Of a DNA stretch of 64,000 nt, positions 41,767-50,506 are shown piece after piece. Source of the stretch: an uncultured Eubacteriales bacterium. Lineage in GTDB: Bacteria; Bacillota; Clostridia; Lachnospirales; Lachnospiraceae. The DNA is taken from NCBI GenBank assembly GCA_900315305.1, contig OMYS01000003.1, positions 1 to 64,000 of the forward strand, in the 5' to 3' direction. The position numbers were made by a program, and so were the translations under genes. Each line of letters begins with the position of its first letter. The first letter of the stretch is position 1. The notes under the pieces are model-generated. The model did no database searches. It had not been told where the DNA came from and was given only the letters and a program-made list of their open reading frames with translations.

Positions 41767-42642
41767 TCAGCAGTTTCCGCAGCCGCCCTCGTGCGTCTTT
41801 CCCTCCAGGTACTTCAGCTTTGCCTCGCCCTCCTGGGTCTTGTACATCTGGGCACGCTTCATGCACTCGTTCCAGTTGATCTTAAAGCCGTCAAATTCCG
41901 GGCCGTCAACACAGGCAAATTTCACCTCGTCCCCGACCGTCAGGCGGCAGGCGCCGCACATGCCGGTTCCATCGACCATGATCGGATTCATCGAGACGAC
42001 CGTCGGGATGCCGTACTTCTTAGTGGTGAGCGTACAGAACTTCATCATGATCATCGGCCCGATCGCCACGCAGTGCGTGTATTTCTTTCCCTGCGCGACA
42101 AGCTCATCGATGACTGTTGTGACAACACCCTTGTGGACATAGGAGCCGTCATCTGTCGTGATGTACAGATTCCCGGCGACACTCCGCATCTTGTCCTCAT
42201 AGAAAATGAGGCCCTTCGTCCGGGCGCCGATGATGACGTCGGCCGCAATGCCGTGCTCATGCAGCCATTTGACCTGCGGATAGACCGGCGCTGTTCCGAC
42301 ACCGCCGCAGACAAACAGGAATTTCTGGCTGTGCAGCTCTTCCTCACTCATGGACAGAATATCCGACGGTTTTCCGAGCGGTCCCACGACATCCTCGAAG
42401 GAATCTCCGGCCTCAAGCTCCAGGATTTTCATGGTAGAGACACCGACCGGCTGAAAAACGATCGTGACCGTTCCCTTGTCTGTGTCATAATCGCAGATGG
42501 TCAGCGGAATTCTCTCGCCGGTCTCATCTTTTTTGACAATCAGGAACTGACCGGGTCTGGCATGGCAGGCAAGAAGCGGAGCTTCCACGACCATTTCCCA
42601 GACGACATCACTCAGCTGCGTCTTCGAAAGAATCTTGTACAT
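41767..42642 (-). CDS. nfnA: NfnA, FAD/NAD and 2Fe-2S subunit
   Basis: 291 residues. Ferredoxin reductase-type FAD domain (VVEAPLLACHARPGQFLIV and RIPLTICDYD, about 15-55), NAD domain (FVCGGVGTAPVYPQVKWL, about 108-125), and a C-terminal 2Fe-2S cluster: MCGACRLTVGDEVKFACVDG with Cys spacing as in dihydroorotate dehydrogenase PyrK. Paired with nfnB just downstream (34 bases). It would contact NAD(H) and ferredoxin. Confidence 0.93.
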   Translation of the reverse strand: MYKILSKTQLSDVVWEMVVEAPLLACHARPGQFLIVKKDETGERIPLTICDYDTDKGTVTIVFQPVGVSTMKILELEAGDSFEDVVGPLGKPSDILSMSEEELHSQKFLFVCGGVGTAPVYPQVKWLHEHGIAADVIIGARTKGLIFYEDKMRSVAGNLYITTDDGSYVHKGVVTTVIDELVAQGKKYTHCVAIGPMIMMKFCTLTTKKYGIPTVVSMNPIMVDGTGMCGACRLTVGDEVKFACVDGPEFDGFKINWNECMKRAQMYKTQEGEAKLKYLEGKTHEGGCGNC

Positions 42643-42678
42643 AGCAGTCCTCCATTTATCTAGGTTTTCCGGGTCTTT

Positions 42679-43536
42679 TTATCGGACCTGTATGGTATAG
42701 CCGGCCTCTGTGATATCCGACTCTACACCCTTTGTATTGACGGCGATTGCCTTGACGGTCACGGTTCCGGACGGAAGAACAATCGGGGACGAATACGTCT
42801 GCGAGTTCTGGTCCGGATCCGTCCCATCCGTCGTATAGTAAATCGTGGCACCCTTGTCTGCTGAGATTTTCAGCTTGGTGCTGTATGTATAGGTCTGTCC
42901 GTCCTTCAGATTAAAGGAAGGCGCGGAGCACACGTAATCCGAGTACTCACTGACCAGCTCCGGATCGGAGGCGGAAAGAATCACATCCGCCGCCTTCTGG
43001 GCCTTGTCCTGGGAAATGTAAATATCCGCAAGCGCGCGGTAGGCATCCGTAAATCCGGGCGTATCTTCGATGATCTTCTGAAGAAGCGACACGGCGCTGC
43101 TCGTCTCTCCCATAGAGTTTAAAATTCTGGCCTTCAGGACCGTCAGGTCCGCGGAGCTTCCGCGCAGCTTTTCCGCCGCCTCGGCCAGGGAGAGCGCCTT
43201 CTCATAGCGGCCAGAACGGAACGCAGCGGCCGCTGCACTCTTCTGATAAAAGTAATCCCGCTTCGTGCCAATGGACATCGCCTTATACAATCCAAATGAC
43301 ATTGCGCCTGTAAGGAGAACAATGGCGCATGTCTTAAGGAACACGCGGACCGGGTGGTGCCTTCGTCCCGCAGGCTCTGCAGGGCCTGTGGGACCGTCAG
43401 AAGGCTCCTTTGGAGAGAGCGCCTTTACCGGCAGTACATCCGTCTCGTAGTCCGGGACATACCGGATTTCTTCTCCGCAGAACGGGCAGTAGACCTCCCC
43501 GTCCCCTATTTCAGAATGGCAGTTACTGCACTTCAT
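42679..43536 (-). CDS. Membrane protein with zinc ribbon, tetratrico-like repeats and chitobiase-type C-terminal domain
   Basis: I start at 43536 (MKCSNCHSEIGDGEVYCPFC), just after the ftsK stop; 285 residues. Zinc ribbon with C3, C6, C17, C20; one membrane segment (about 70-88, VFLKTCAIVLLTGAMSFGLY); about 100 residues of helical repeats (AFRSGRYEKALSLAEAAEKL and SSAVSLLQKIIEDTPGFTDA); then a C-terminal strand domain (YTYSTKLKISADKGATIYYT, TDGTDPDQNSQTY) of the chitobiase/beta-hexosaminidase C-terminal type. The last two should be outside the cell. Function unknown; zinc-ribbon membrane proteins are common in Clostridia. Confidence 0.8.
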   Translation of the reverse strand: MKCSNCHSEIGDGEVYCPFCGEEIRYVPDYETDVLPVKALSPKEPSDGPTGPAEPAGRRHHPVRVFLKTCAIVLLTGAMSFGLYKAMSIGTKRDYFYQKSAAAAAFRSGRYEKALSLAEAAEKLRGSSADLTVLKARILNSMGETSSAVSLLQKIIEDTPGFTDAYRALADIYISQDKAQKAADVILSASDPELVSEYSDYVCSAPSFNLKDGQTYTYSTKLKISADKGATIYYTTDGTDPDQNSQTYSSPIVLPSGTVTVKAIAVNTKGVESDITEAGYTIQVR

Positions 43537-43540
43537 GTCT

Positions 43541-46500
43541 TTACCCCGACGATAACATCTGCTCAAATTGCTCAGAAGTCATCAGAATCTTACGTGGTTT
43601 TGTCCCTTCTTCTCCGCCAACAACACCAGCTTCACAGAGCTGATCCATAATTCGCGCGGCCCGGTTAAAGCCGATCTTGAACGCCCTCTGGAGCATTCCG
43701 ATCGACGCCTTCTCCTTCTTGATGATCAGGCGGCCGGACTCGGCAAAATACTCATCGCGCCCGCTGCTTCCGTCATCTGCAAGAGATGCGCCGTTCGTCA
43801 TGGCGCTCACGCTGGTTGCAATCGATTCCTCAACTTCTTTATTATACGCTACTTCCTCTGATTGTGCAGTCAGAAAATCAACGACCCTCGCGATATCACT
43901 GTCCGACACATAGGCGCCCTGTACGCGTTCGGGCTTTGTTTGTCCTTGCGGGTAGTACAGCATGTCGCCCTTCCCGAGCAGTCTCTCCGCGCCGTTCATA
44001 TCGAGGATCGTGCGGCTGTCCACACCGCTCGTGACCGCCAGTGCGATTCGTGACGGCATGTTGGCCTTGATCTGCCCGGTCACGACGTTGACGGATGGGC
44101 GCTGTGTCGCGACGACCAGATGAATGCCCGCCGCCCGGGCCAGCTGGGCCAGGCGGCAGATCGCGTCCTCGACATCCTTGGAGGCGACCATCATGAGGTC
44201 GGCCAGCTCGTCGACGATGATGACGATCCGCGGCATCTTCTCCAGCTTCTCGTCCGTCCCGCTATCCTTATTCAGCTCCTCGACCTTTTTGTTGTAGGAT
44301 TTGATATCGCGGACACCCGTGTATTTGGCAAAGGTATTGTACCGGCTGGTCATCTCCTGCACCGCCCAATTAAGAGCCCCGGCCGCCTTCTTGGCGTCCG
44401 TCACGACCGGAATAAGAAGGTGCGGGATCCCGTCGTAGATCTTCAGCTCGACGACCTTCGGGTCGATGAGAAGAAGTCTGACCTCCTCCGGCGTGTACTT
44501 GTAAAGAAGACTCATGATCAGCGTGTTGATGCACACGGACTTTCCGGAACCCGTCGCGCCCGCGATCAGGAGATGCGGCATCTTCTCGATGTCCGCGATG
44601 ACCGGCTTTCCCTCGATATCCCGTCCGACAGCAAATGCAAGGCGGGCTGGCTTGGTACGGAACTCCTTTGACTCAAGAAGCTCGCGGAGGGGGACCGTCT
44701 GCGGCTCCTTGTTCGGAACCTCAATGCCGACGGCAGCCTTCCCCGGGATCGGCGCCTCGATGCGGATGTCCTGTGCCTCAAGCGCGAGCTTGATGTCATC
44801 CTGGAGATTTACAATCCGGCTCACCTTGACGCCGTTCCCCGGCTTCAGCTCATAGCGCGTGACTGTCGGCCCAACACTGTATCCCTCAGCAGTCACTTCC
44901 ACATGAAACGACGCGAACGTTTCCACAAGCTTTTCTTCTGTATCCAAATAGTACTTCGGCGTATTGCCCGCTCCCGCATTTTCTCCAGGCGTCAGCAGGT
45001 CAAACGGAGGAAGTGTCCCCCGCACTCGTTCAGGACGGGCAGTTCCTGCCTTGTTTCCCTGTGCTCCGGAGGCAGCTTCTTCTGTCGTTCCATTTCCAGC
45101 TGGCACAAGGCCCACCGCTGATCCTGCCTTCCGGCTCCGGTCAGCCATGTCCGCAGCGGTTTTTTTATTCTCCGATCCTGTCTTTCGGCCCTGGCCGGCT
45201 ATGCCGGAGGCAATGTCTCTTATCTCCGGCCCGGTCTTCCGATTCGGGCCGTCCACACCGGCCGCAGCTTCTCTGCCTGCAGGTTCGGTCTTTGCGCGGC
45301 GCGCCTTATCCGCCAAAGAAGCGGCCCTCCTGCCATCTGTCTGTTCCGGCCCGGTCTGACCGGCAGCGGCCGGGTCAGACCGGCTCTCCGAATCAGTCTC
45401 TGCAGCTCCCAGGATTTCACCCGTCACAGGGTCCATCCGGTAGCCGGATGATACAGTTTCGGCGTCTTTAGTATACTGCTGCTGATCTTCATCCGGAGTA
45501 TCTGCAGATACAGTGCTGTCAAGTGGCTTTGCCGCATGTCCGGCAGAAGGTGTCTGACTGCCTTCTTTACCTGCGTCTGTATGCCGCAGCGCCGACTCGG
45601 CGGCGCTCACAGCCTGCCGGACATGAAGGAAGGACGGAAAGCCGAAGCCCTCCTTCGGCAGTGTCTTTTTCTCCTGCGGAAGAATCTGTCCGGTCCGGAT
45701 ATCCGCGACGGAAGCCGTGCGGTCATTCGGAGCGGCGCCGCTTTTTGCGGCGGCCTCGTATTTTCTTTCCTCTTCGGTTCTTGGCCTGCCCCCGAAGCTT
45801 GGCATATCAAGCTCCGGACGCCCATCCGCACCGGGAATCGATGTGACTGATGCATTGTCCGGAAGATCAGCCGGAGTCGCCGCAATCATATCCTGCCCCA
45901 GCTTCTTTGCTTCCTCTCGCCGGACCTGCTCCTTCAGGCTCTCAAAATCCATTTCCCGGCGGGCTTCTTCCCGCTCATATTCCTCGCGGCGGACGTCCCT
46001 GCGGATCCGGCGCTTCTCAGCCGCCATCCGGCTCCTTCGCCCGATCGAGTGCAGGATCGGCTTCTGCGTCAGAAGCAGGAGTCCGATAAAAAGACCGATG
46101 ATGGCAAGGAGCTCCGCGCCGATCATGCCAAAGGCCGTGCCGAAAAGCAGCACGAGGACACCTCCCAGAAGCCCGCCTCCGGAATGCCCCGCATACGAAG
46201 CTTCATAAAAGGCAAGCGGAGCCTGTCCCTGGGTAAAACCGGCGCTAAAAAGCTGAGCAATCGCACACAGAAACAAAAAAATCAGAGTGAGACCTGTCAT
46301 TTTCCGCGCGATCAGGCGGTTAAACCGATTGGCCGCGTAGAAAAAGCTCCCCGCAAGGAAGAGAAACGGAAATGCATATTCCATCGCGCCAAACAGGCCG
46401 AAGCAGACATTGCTCACCAGGTTTCCGACCAATCCGGCCCGGCCAATATTGCCGAGCAGGAGCATTAAAGAAAGACCGATAACCAAAAGGAGCAGGATAT

Positions 46501-46846
46501 CGACCCAGACCGTACCGAGCTCAGCCCTCTCCCCTGCCGATGAGGAGGCACGTCCCTTCGCCTTTGTGGCTGAAGCAGACGCTTTCTCTGCCTCCCTGGT
46601 GCGGGTCGCGGAAGAGGTCCGCCTTACAGAAGATGCTCTCCCTGCGGAATTTCTTCCTTTTGCTGAGGTTCTTCCTGTAGATGTTTTCCTTGCAGAGGAT
46701 GCGCTCTTCCTTCCCGAGGTCCGTCTCTTGGCCGATGCGGATTTTCGCCCTGCGGTCTTTTTTACGGTAGTACGTGAAGAGCGGCTGCGCGTTTTCCCCG
46801 CGCGGCCGCTCTTTGATGAAGTTTTCTTTTTCACAGATGCAGACAT
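43541..46846 (-). CDS. ftsK: DNA translocase FtsK/SpoIIIE with basic N-terminal tail
   Basis: I start at 46846 (MSASVKKKTS), behind GGGGAG, giving 1101 residues. Residues 1-100 are almost only Lys, Arg, Ser, Ala and Thr (KKKTSSKSGRAGKTRSRSSR and on), unlike a normal FtsK start. Four or five membrane segments (about 115-275) follow, then a long Pro/Ala/Gly-rich linker (about 290-600), the motor with GATGSGKSVCIN (Walker A, about 760-771) and VIIVDELADLMMVASKDVE (Walker B), and a winged-helix gamma domain at the end (SIGMLQRAFKIGFNRAARIM). It pumps chromosome through the closing septum. Junctions with uppP-like and the zinc ribbon gene are tight. Confidence 0.95.
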   Translation of the reverse strand: MSASVKKKTSSKSGRAGKTRSRSSRTTVKKTAGRKSASAKRRTSGRKSASSARKTSTGRTSAKGRNSAGRASSVRRTSSATRTREAEKASASATKAKGRASSSAGERAELGTVWVDILLLLVIGLSLMLLLGNIGRAGLVGNLVSNVCFGLFGAMEYAFPFLFLAGSFFYAANRFNRLIARKMTGLTLIFLFLCAIAQLFSAGFTQGQAPLAFYEASYAGHSGGGLLGGVLVLLFGTAFGMIGAELLAIIGLFIGLLLLTQKPILHSIGRRSRMAAEKRRIRRDVRREEYEREEARREMDFESLKEQVRREEAKKLGQDMIAATPADLPDNASVTSIPGADGRPELDMPSFGGRPRTEEERKYEAAAKSGAAPNDRTASVADIRTGQILPQEKKTLPKEGFGFPSFLHVRQAVSAAESALRHTDAGKEGSQTPSAGHAAKPLDSTVSADTPDEDQQQYTKDAETVSSGYRMDPVTGEILGAAETDSESRSDPAAAGQTGPEQTDGRRAASLADKARRAKTEPAGREAAAGVDGPNRKTGPEIRDIASGIAGQGRKTGSENKKTAADMADRSRKAGSAVGLVPAGNGTTEEAASGAQGNKAGTARPERVRGTLPPFDLLTPGENAGAGNTPKYYLDTEEKLVETFASFHVEVTAEGYSVGPTVTRYELKPGNGVKVSRIVNLQDDIKLALEAQDIRIEAPIPGKAAVGIEVPNKEPQTVPLRELLESKEFRTKPARLAFAVGRDIEGKPVIADIEKMPHLLIAGATGSGKSVCINTLIMSLLYKYTPEEVRLLLIDPKVVELKIYDGIPHLLIPVVTDAKKAAGALNWAVQEMTSRYNTFAKYTGVRDIKSYNKKVEELNKDSGTDEKLEKMPRIVIIVDELADLMMVASKDVEDAICRLAQLARAAGIHLVVATQRPSVNVVTGQIKANMPSRIALAVTSGVDSRTILDMNGAERLLGKGDMLYYPQGQTKPERVQGAYVSDSDIARVVDFLTAQSEEVAYNKEVEESIATSVSAMTNGASLADDGSSGRDEYFAESGRLIIKKEKASIGMLQRAFKIGFNRAARIMDQLCEAGVVGGEEGTKPRKILMTSEQFEQMLSSG

Positions 46847-46862
46847 GCAAAACTCCCCGAAA

Positions 46863-47741
46863 TTACATAGCAAAACTGGCTGCCACCGCAATGACGCCGA
46901 AGACGAAGCTGAGAAATGCGAACGGTCTTGAGCCCGCGCGTCTTGTCAGCTTCAGCATCCTGCGGATCACAAGCATTCCTGTCAGCGCCGCAGAAATGGC
47001 TCCGGGAATCGCGGTCATCAGGAAATGACCATTGATGGTCCCCGCCCCGATTCCGGAGATAAGTCCGGCAAGAAATGCACCCAGCACAACCGGAACCGAA
47101 ATCAGATACGAAAACCGGATTGCGCTCTTTGCGCGGAAGCCGGACAGAATCGAGGAACTGATCGTCACAGCGGAGCGTGAGAGCCCAGGCAGGACAGAAA
47201 AGCCCTGCACAATTCCCGTCCAGAACGCGCTCCGGAGCGGAATCTCCTTCACGACCTTTCCCTGTGGCCGGATCATGCTCATGACAAGCAGGATCACGCC
47301 CGTCAGAATAAAGCCGGCGCCTGTATACAGCAGCGACCCGCTGACTCTTGCGGCCGCCTTCCAGAGGATAAGCCCTATGAGCGCCGTCATCAGAGCTGAT
47401 GAGAGTGTCATCACGACCAGCCTCCGGTAGGTGGTTGTCACGATCCTTGCGTATCTCGGTTCCTCGCCGGAACGGGACGCGCGCAGATAAAGGGCCGCAT
47501 TGCTCCGAGTATCCCGGAGCATCCGGAGAAGCTCCCGGGCCATTTTTTTCAGGTCATTCTGCAGACAGATGAGAAGCGCAGCGAGCGTTCCCAGGTGCAG
47601 AAATGCCAGGTAAGCGAGTGCCTCGTCTCCTGTAAATCCGGTCATCTGCCGAAGAATAACAAGAATGCCGGATGAACTGACCGGTATGAATTCCGTGAGA
47701 CCCTGCACGACACCCGCCAGGACAGATATCAGTACATCCAT
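46863..47741 (-). CDS. uppP: Undecaprenyl-diphosphatase-like membrane protein (UppP/BacA family)
   Basis: 292 residues, seven to eight membrane segments. GVVQGLTEFIPVSSSG (about 10-25) and LPGLSRSAVTISSSILSGF (about 180-198) are the two active-site motifs of the UppP/BacA family, which recycles undecaprenyl diphosphate for cell wall synthesis. The conserved His after SSSG is replaced by Ile (SSSGILVIL), while the Arg of the SRS motif is kept. A 30-residue basic cytosolic loop (LYLRASRSGEEPRYARIVTT, about 88-108) is longer than usual. It may still work, or be a paralogue. GGGGAATGT precedes the ATG. Confidence 0.85.
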   Translation of the reverse strand: MDVLISVLAGVVQGLTEFIPVSSSGILVILRQMTGFTGDEALAYLAFLHLGTLAALLICLQNDLKKMARELLRMLRDTRSNAALYLRASRSGEEPRYARIVTTTYRRLVVMTLSSALMTALIGLILWKAAARVSGSLLYTGAGFILTGVILLVMSMIRPQGKVVKEIPLRSAFWTGIVQGFSVLPGLSRSAVTISSSILSGFRAKSAIRFSYLISVPVVLGAFLAGLISGIGAGTINGHFLMTAIPGAISAALTGMLVIRRMLKLTRRAGSRPFAFLSFVFGVIAVAASFAM

Positions 47742-47763
47742 ACATTCCCCACGTTAAGCTTTG

Positions 47764-48501
47764 TCAGGCTTCCTCTTCATCCCAGTTCGTATATACGTCC
47801 TGGACATCATCGCTCTCATCGAGAAGGTCCAGGATCCGGTTCAGCTGACCGATCGCTTCCGGATCTGTCAGATGGACATACGTCTGCGGAATCATCGTGA
47901 CATCCGCGGATTCCGTCGGGATGTTCTTCGCATCAATGGCCTTCTTGACTGCCTCAAAGTCCTCCGGGGCCGTAATGATCTCATAGTGGTCCCCATTGTC
48001 CTGGAAGTCCTCCGCGCCGGCGTCAAGTGCCTCCATCATGAGGTCGTCGGCATCCATATCGCACTCTTCCTTATCAATGATGATCTGGCCCTTTTCGTCG
48101 AACATGTAGGAGACGCAGCCCGGAGTTCCGACATTGCCATTTCCCTTGGAAAATGCAGAGCGGACATCCGCTGCCGTCCGGTTGTTGTTGTCCGTCAGCG
48201 CCTTGACAATGATCGCGACACCGGCCGGGCCATAGCCCTCATACGTCAGCGTCTCGTAATTGGCGCCGTTTGCATCGCCGGCTGCCTTCTTTATGCCGCG
48301 CTCAATCGTATCATTCGGCATGTTGGCTGCCTTGGCCTTAGCCACAACCGTTGCCAGCTTGAAGTTATTGTTGACGTCCGGGCCGCCTTCCTTGACAGCA
48401 ACCGCGATCTCACGTCCGATGATCGTGAAGATCTTGCCCTTTGCGGCGTCGTTCTTCTCCTTCTTGTGCTTTATGTTTGCGAACTTTGAATGTCCTGACA
48501 T
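47764..48501 (-). CDS. yebC: YebC/PmpR family transcription or translation factor
   Basis: 245 residues, full length. MSGHSKFANIKHKKEKNDAA, then FTIIGREIAVAVKEGGPDVN and DTIERGIKKA identify the family; the middle GYGPAGVAIIVKALTDNNNR is also typical. Known as DNA-binding regulators in some bacteria, and recently tied to relief of ribosome stalling on polyproline; which applies here is unknown. The ATG lies inside the end of the CBS gene (31-base overlap), with AGGAGAAGG before it. Confidence 0.95.
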   Translation of the reverse strand: MSGHSKFANIKHKKEKNDAAKGKIFTIIGREIAVAVKEGGPDVNNNFKLATVVAKAKAANMPNDTIERGIKKAAGDANGANYETLTYEGYGPAGVAIIVKALTDNNNRTAADVRSAFSKGNGNVGTPGCVSYMFDEKGQIIIDKEECDMDADDLMMEALDAGAEDFQDNGDHYEIITAPEDFEAVKKAIDAKNIPTESADVTMIPQTYVHLTDPEAIGQLNRILDLLDESDDVQDVYTNWDEEEA

Positions 48502-49337
48502 GTTCCTTCTCCTTTTTTCTCTGGCAGTCTCTCTGCCCTTACTTTTCTGATCGTGTGGTTCTCAGTTTTTAATATATGGAACAGGAAATGATTTCCTGTT
48601 ACCGTCTTGTCATCCGGCCCGGGGATATGCCCGAGTCTTGCGGTCAGATACCCGCTCAGTGTCTCAAAATCCTCTCCGCTGAAATCACAGCCGAGCACAT
48701 CACCGGCCTCCTCCAAAGAGATCATGCCGTCCATCACATAGCTTCCGCCGGACCGGCTCGCCGCCTCGTGCTCATCGTGGTCGTATTCATCCAGAATGCT
48801 GCCGACGATCTCCTCGAGAATATCCTCCATCGCGATGAGCCCGGAGGTCTGTCCGTACTCATCGACAATGATGACCATCTGGGTTTTCTGCGACCGCATG
48901 TAGTCCAGAATGCTGCCGATCGGCCGCGTCTCCGGGTAGATCGTCGCCTCTCTCACGAGATGTGGAACATCCGAGACGGGGACGTCTCTCATTTCCGGAT
49001 TCTTCAGGTATACGCGCATGGCGTCGCGGAATGTAAGGATTCCGAGGATGGTGTCAATGTTGCCGTCATAAACCGGATAGCGGGAATTGGATCCGTTCAG
49101 GATCTCCGGGACCGCATCCTTAAGCGGCATGCTCCCGTCAATGGCGACGATGTCATTCCGATGCGTCATGACATCCCGCGCGTCCGTGTCCCGGAATTCC
49201 AGGATATTACGGATCATCTCCGCCTCATTTTCACGGATCGTACCGTTTGAGTCCGCCTCATCGACATACGACTTGAATTCATCCTCCGCCGCTGTGTCCT
49301 GCGGCTCTTTTTTTCGTTTTGAAAACAAATCTAACAT
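48471..49337 (-). CDS. Soluble CBS-domain protein of the CorC/HlyC type
   Basis: 288 residues. Two CBS domains (about 55-175: RDVMTHRNDIVAIDGSMPLK, NSRYPVYDGNIDTILGILTF, VDEYGQTSGLIAMEDILEEI) and a C-terminal CorC_HlyC domain (about 195-270: GDVLGCDFSGEDFETLSGYL). The N-terminal DUF21 membrane domain found in CorB-type magnesium transporters is absent, so it is the soluble CorC form. Role in magnesium/cobalt export is suspected from E. coli. It overlaps the yebC start by 31 bases and follows alr by two. Confidence 0.9.
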   Translation of the reverse strand: MLDLFSKRKKEPQDTAAEDEFKSYVDEADSNGTIRENEAEMIRNILEFRDTDARDVMTHRNDIVAIDGSMPLKDAVPEILNGSNSRYPVYDGNIDTILGILTFRDAMRVYLKNPEMRDVPVSDVPHLVREATIYPETRPIGSILDYMRSQKTQMVIIVDEYGQTSGLIAMEDILEEIVGSILDEYDHDEHEAASRSGGSYVMDGMISLEEAGDVLGCDFSGEDFETLSGYLTARLGHIPGPDDKTVTGNHFLFHILKTENHTIRKVRAERLPEKKGEGTCQDIQSSQT

Positions 49338-49339
49338 AC

Positions 49340-50506
49340 TTATCCGAAATAATCAACCTGTTCCAGAGTGATGCCCCGCCGCTCATAGCTTCTCGGGACG
49401 CGCTTTGAAAGACCGCAGACGAGCTCGTAATTAAATCTCCCGCTCCTTGCGCCGACCTCCTCCGCGGAAATATGCTCCTCTCCCTGATATCCGATCAGCA
49501 CAACCTCATCGCCGACCGCCGTCTCCGGAAGAGAGGTGACGTCCACCATGAACTGGTCCATGCAGATCCTTCCGATAATCGGAACCCGCCGGCCATGGAT
49601 CAGGACCTCGCCGCGGTTACTGAGCGACCGCGGCCATCCGTCGGCATATCCGACCGGGACGGTAGCCACTCTGGTCGGCGCTTTCGTGACATAGGTCCCG
49701 CCGTAGCTGATGGCCCGGCCGGCCGGAAGCGTCTTCACAAAGCTTACGTGACTGACCAGCGAAAGGACAGGCTGCAGCTCTGTCATCTCGGAGGCAACCT
49801 CCTCAGACGGCATAAGCCCGTAGTTGGTGATTCCCGACCGGACCATGTCCAGATGCGCGTCCGGGAACCGCATGAGGGCCGCGCTGTTTGCGACATGGTG
49901 GATCGGGATGTCGACATGCTTTGTCTCAAGGAGGTCTGCCATCCACTGATATTTGGCCAGCTGCTCCGCGATCGGCCGTGTCTCCTTCTCGTCCGCCCGT
50001 GCAAAATGCGTGAACATTCCCTCGATCTTCAGATTCGGAAGCTCCGAAATCTTTCGGATCGTCTCCGCATCCCCCTCTGTGCACTGAAACCCGATCCGGC
50101 TCATGCCGGTATCGAGCGCGATGTGACAGAGGGCCGTCTTATTGAGTCCCTTCGCCGTCTTGTTCAGCGCCTCCGCTGAAACCGGATCGAAAATGCAGGC
50201 CCGGATGTCATAGTCGATCATGTCTTCATAGGATTCTTCAAATGCATATCCGAGAAGAATGATCGGCTTCATGATTCCGCCGCACCGGAGCTGCATAGCC
50301 TCCTCCGGAGTTGCACACGCATATCCCCAGATATACGGCTTTCCCTCGAGCTGCCGCGCGATCTGCAGGGCGCCGTGCCCGTAGCAGTCCGCCTTGACGA
50401 CAGCACAGATCTTTGTTCCCTCCTTCAGGCGGCTCCGCATGACTTCAAAATTATGATCGACCGCGTCCAGATCAATGTGGGCGCATATTCTGCTGTATTT
50501 TTTCAT
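49340..50506 (-). CDS. alr: Alanine racemase
   Basis: I start at 50506 (MKKYSRICAHIDLDAVDHN), where the ATG overlaps the nnr stop (ATGA); the longer frame to 50650 runs inside nnr. 388 residues. PLP lysine in ICAVVKADCYGHGA (about 38-40); the C-terminal catalytic tyrosine is expected in the AISYGGTYVTKAPTRVATV block (about 268-286); GRICMDQFMVDVTSL is also diagnostic. It makes D-alanine for peptidoglycan. nnr-alr is a common Firmicutes order, as in this unit. Confidence 0.97.
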   Translation of the reverse strand: MKKYSRICAHIDLDAVDHNFEVMRSRLKEGTKICAVVKADCYGHGALQIARQLEGKPYIWGYACATPEEAMQLRCGGIMKPIILLGYAFEESYEDMIDYDIRACIFDPVSAEALNKTAKGLNKTALCHIALDTGMSRIGFQCTEGDAETIRKISELPNLKIEGMFTHFARADEKETRPIAEQLAKYQWMADLLETKHVDIPIHHVANSAALMRFPDAHLDMVRSGITNYGLMPSEEVASEMTELQPVLSLVSHVSFVKTLPAGRAISYGGTYVTKAPTRVATVPVGYADGWPRSLSNRGEVLIHGRRVPIIGRICMDQFMVDVTSLPETAVGDEVVLIGYQGEEHISAEEVGARSGRFNYELVCGLSKRVPRSYERRGITLEQVDYFG

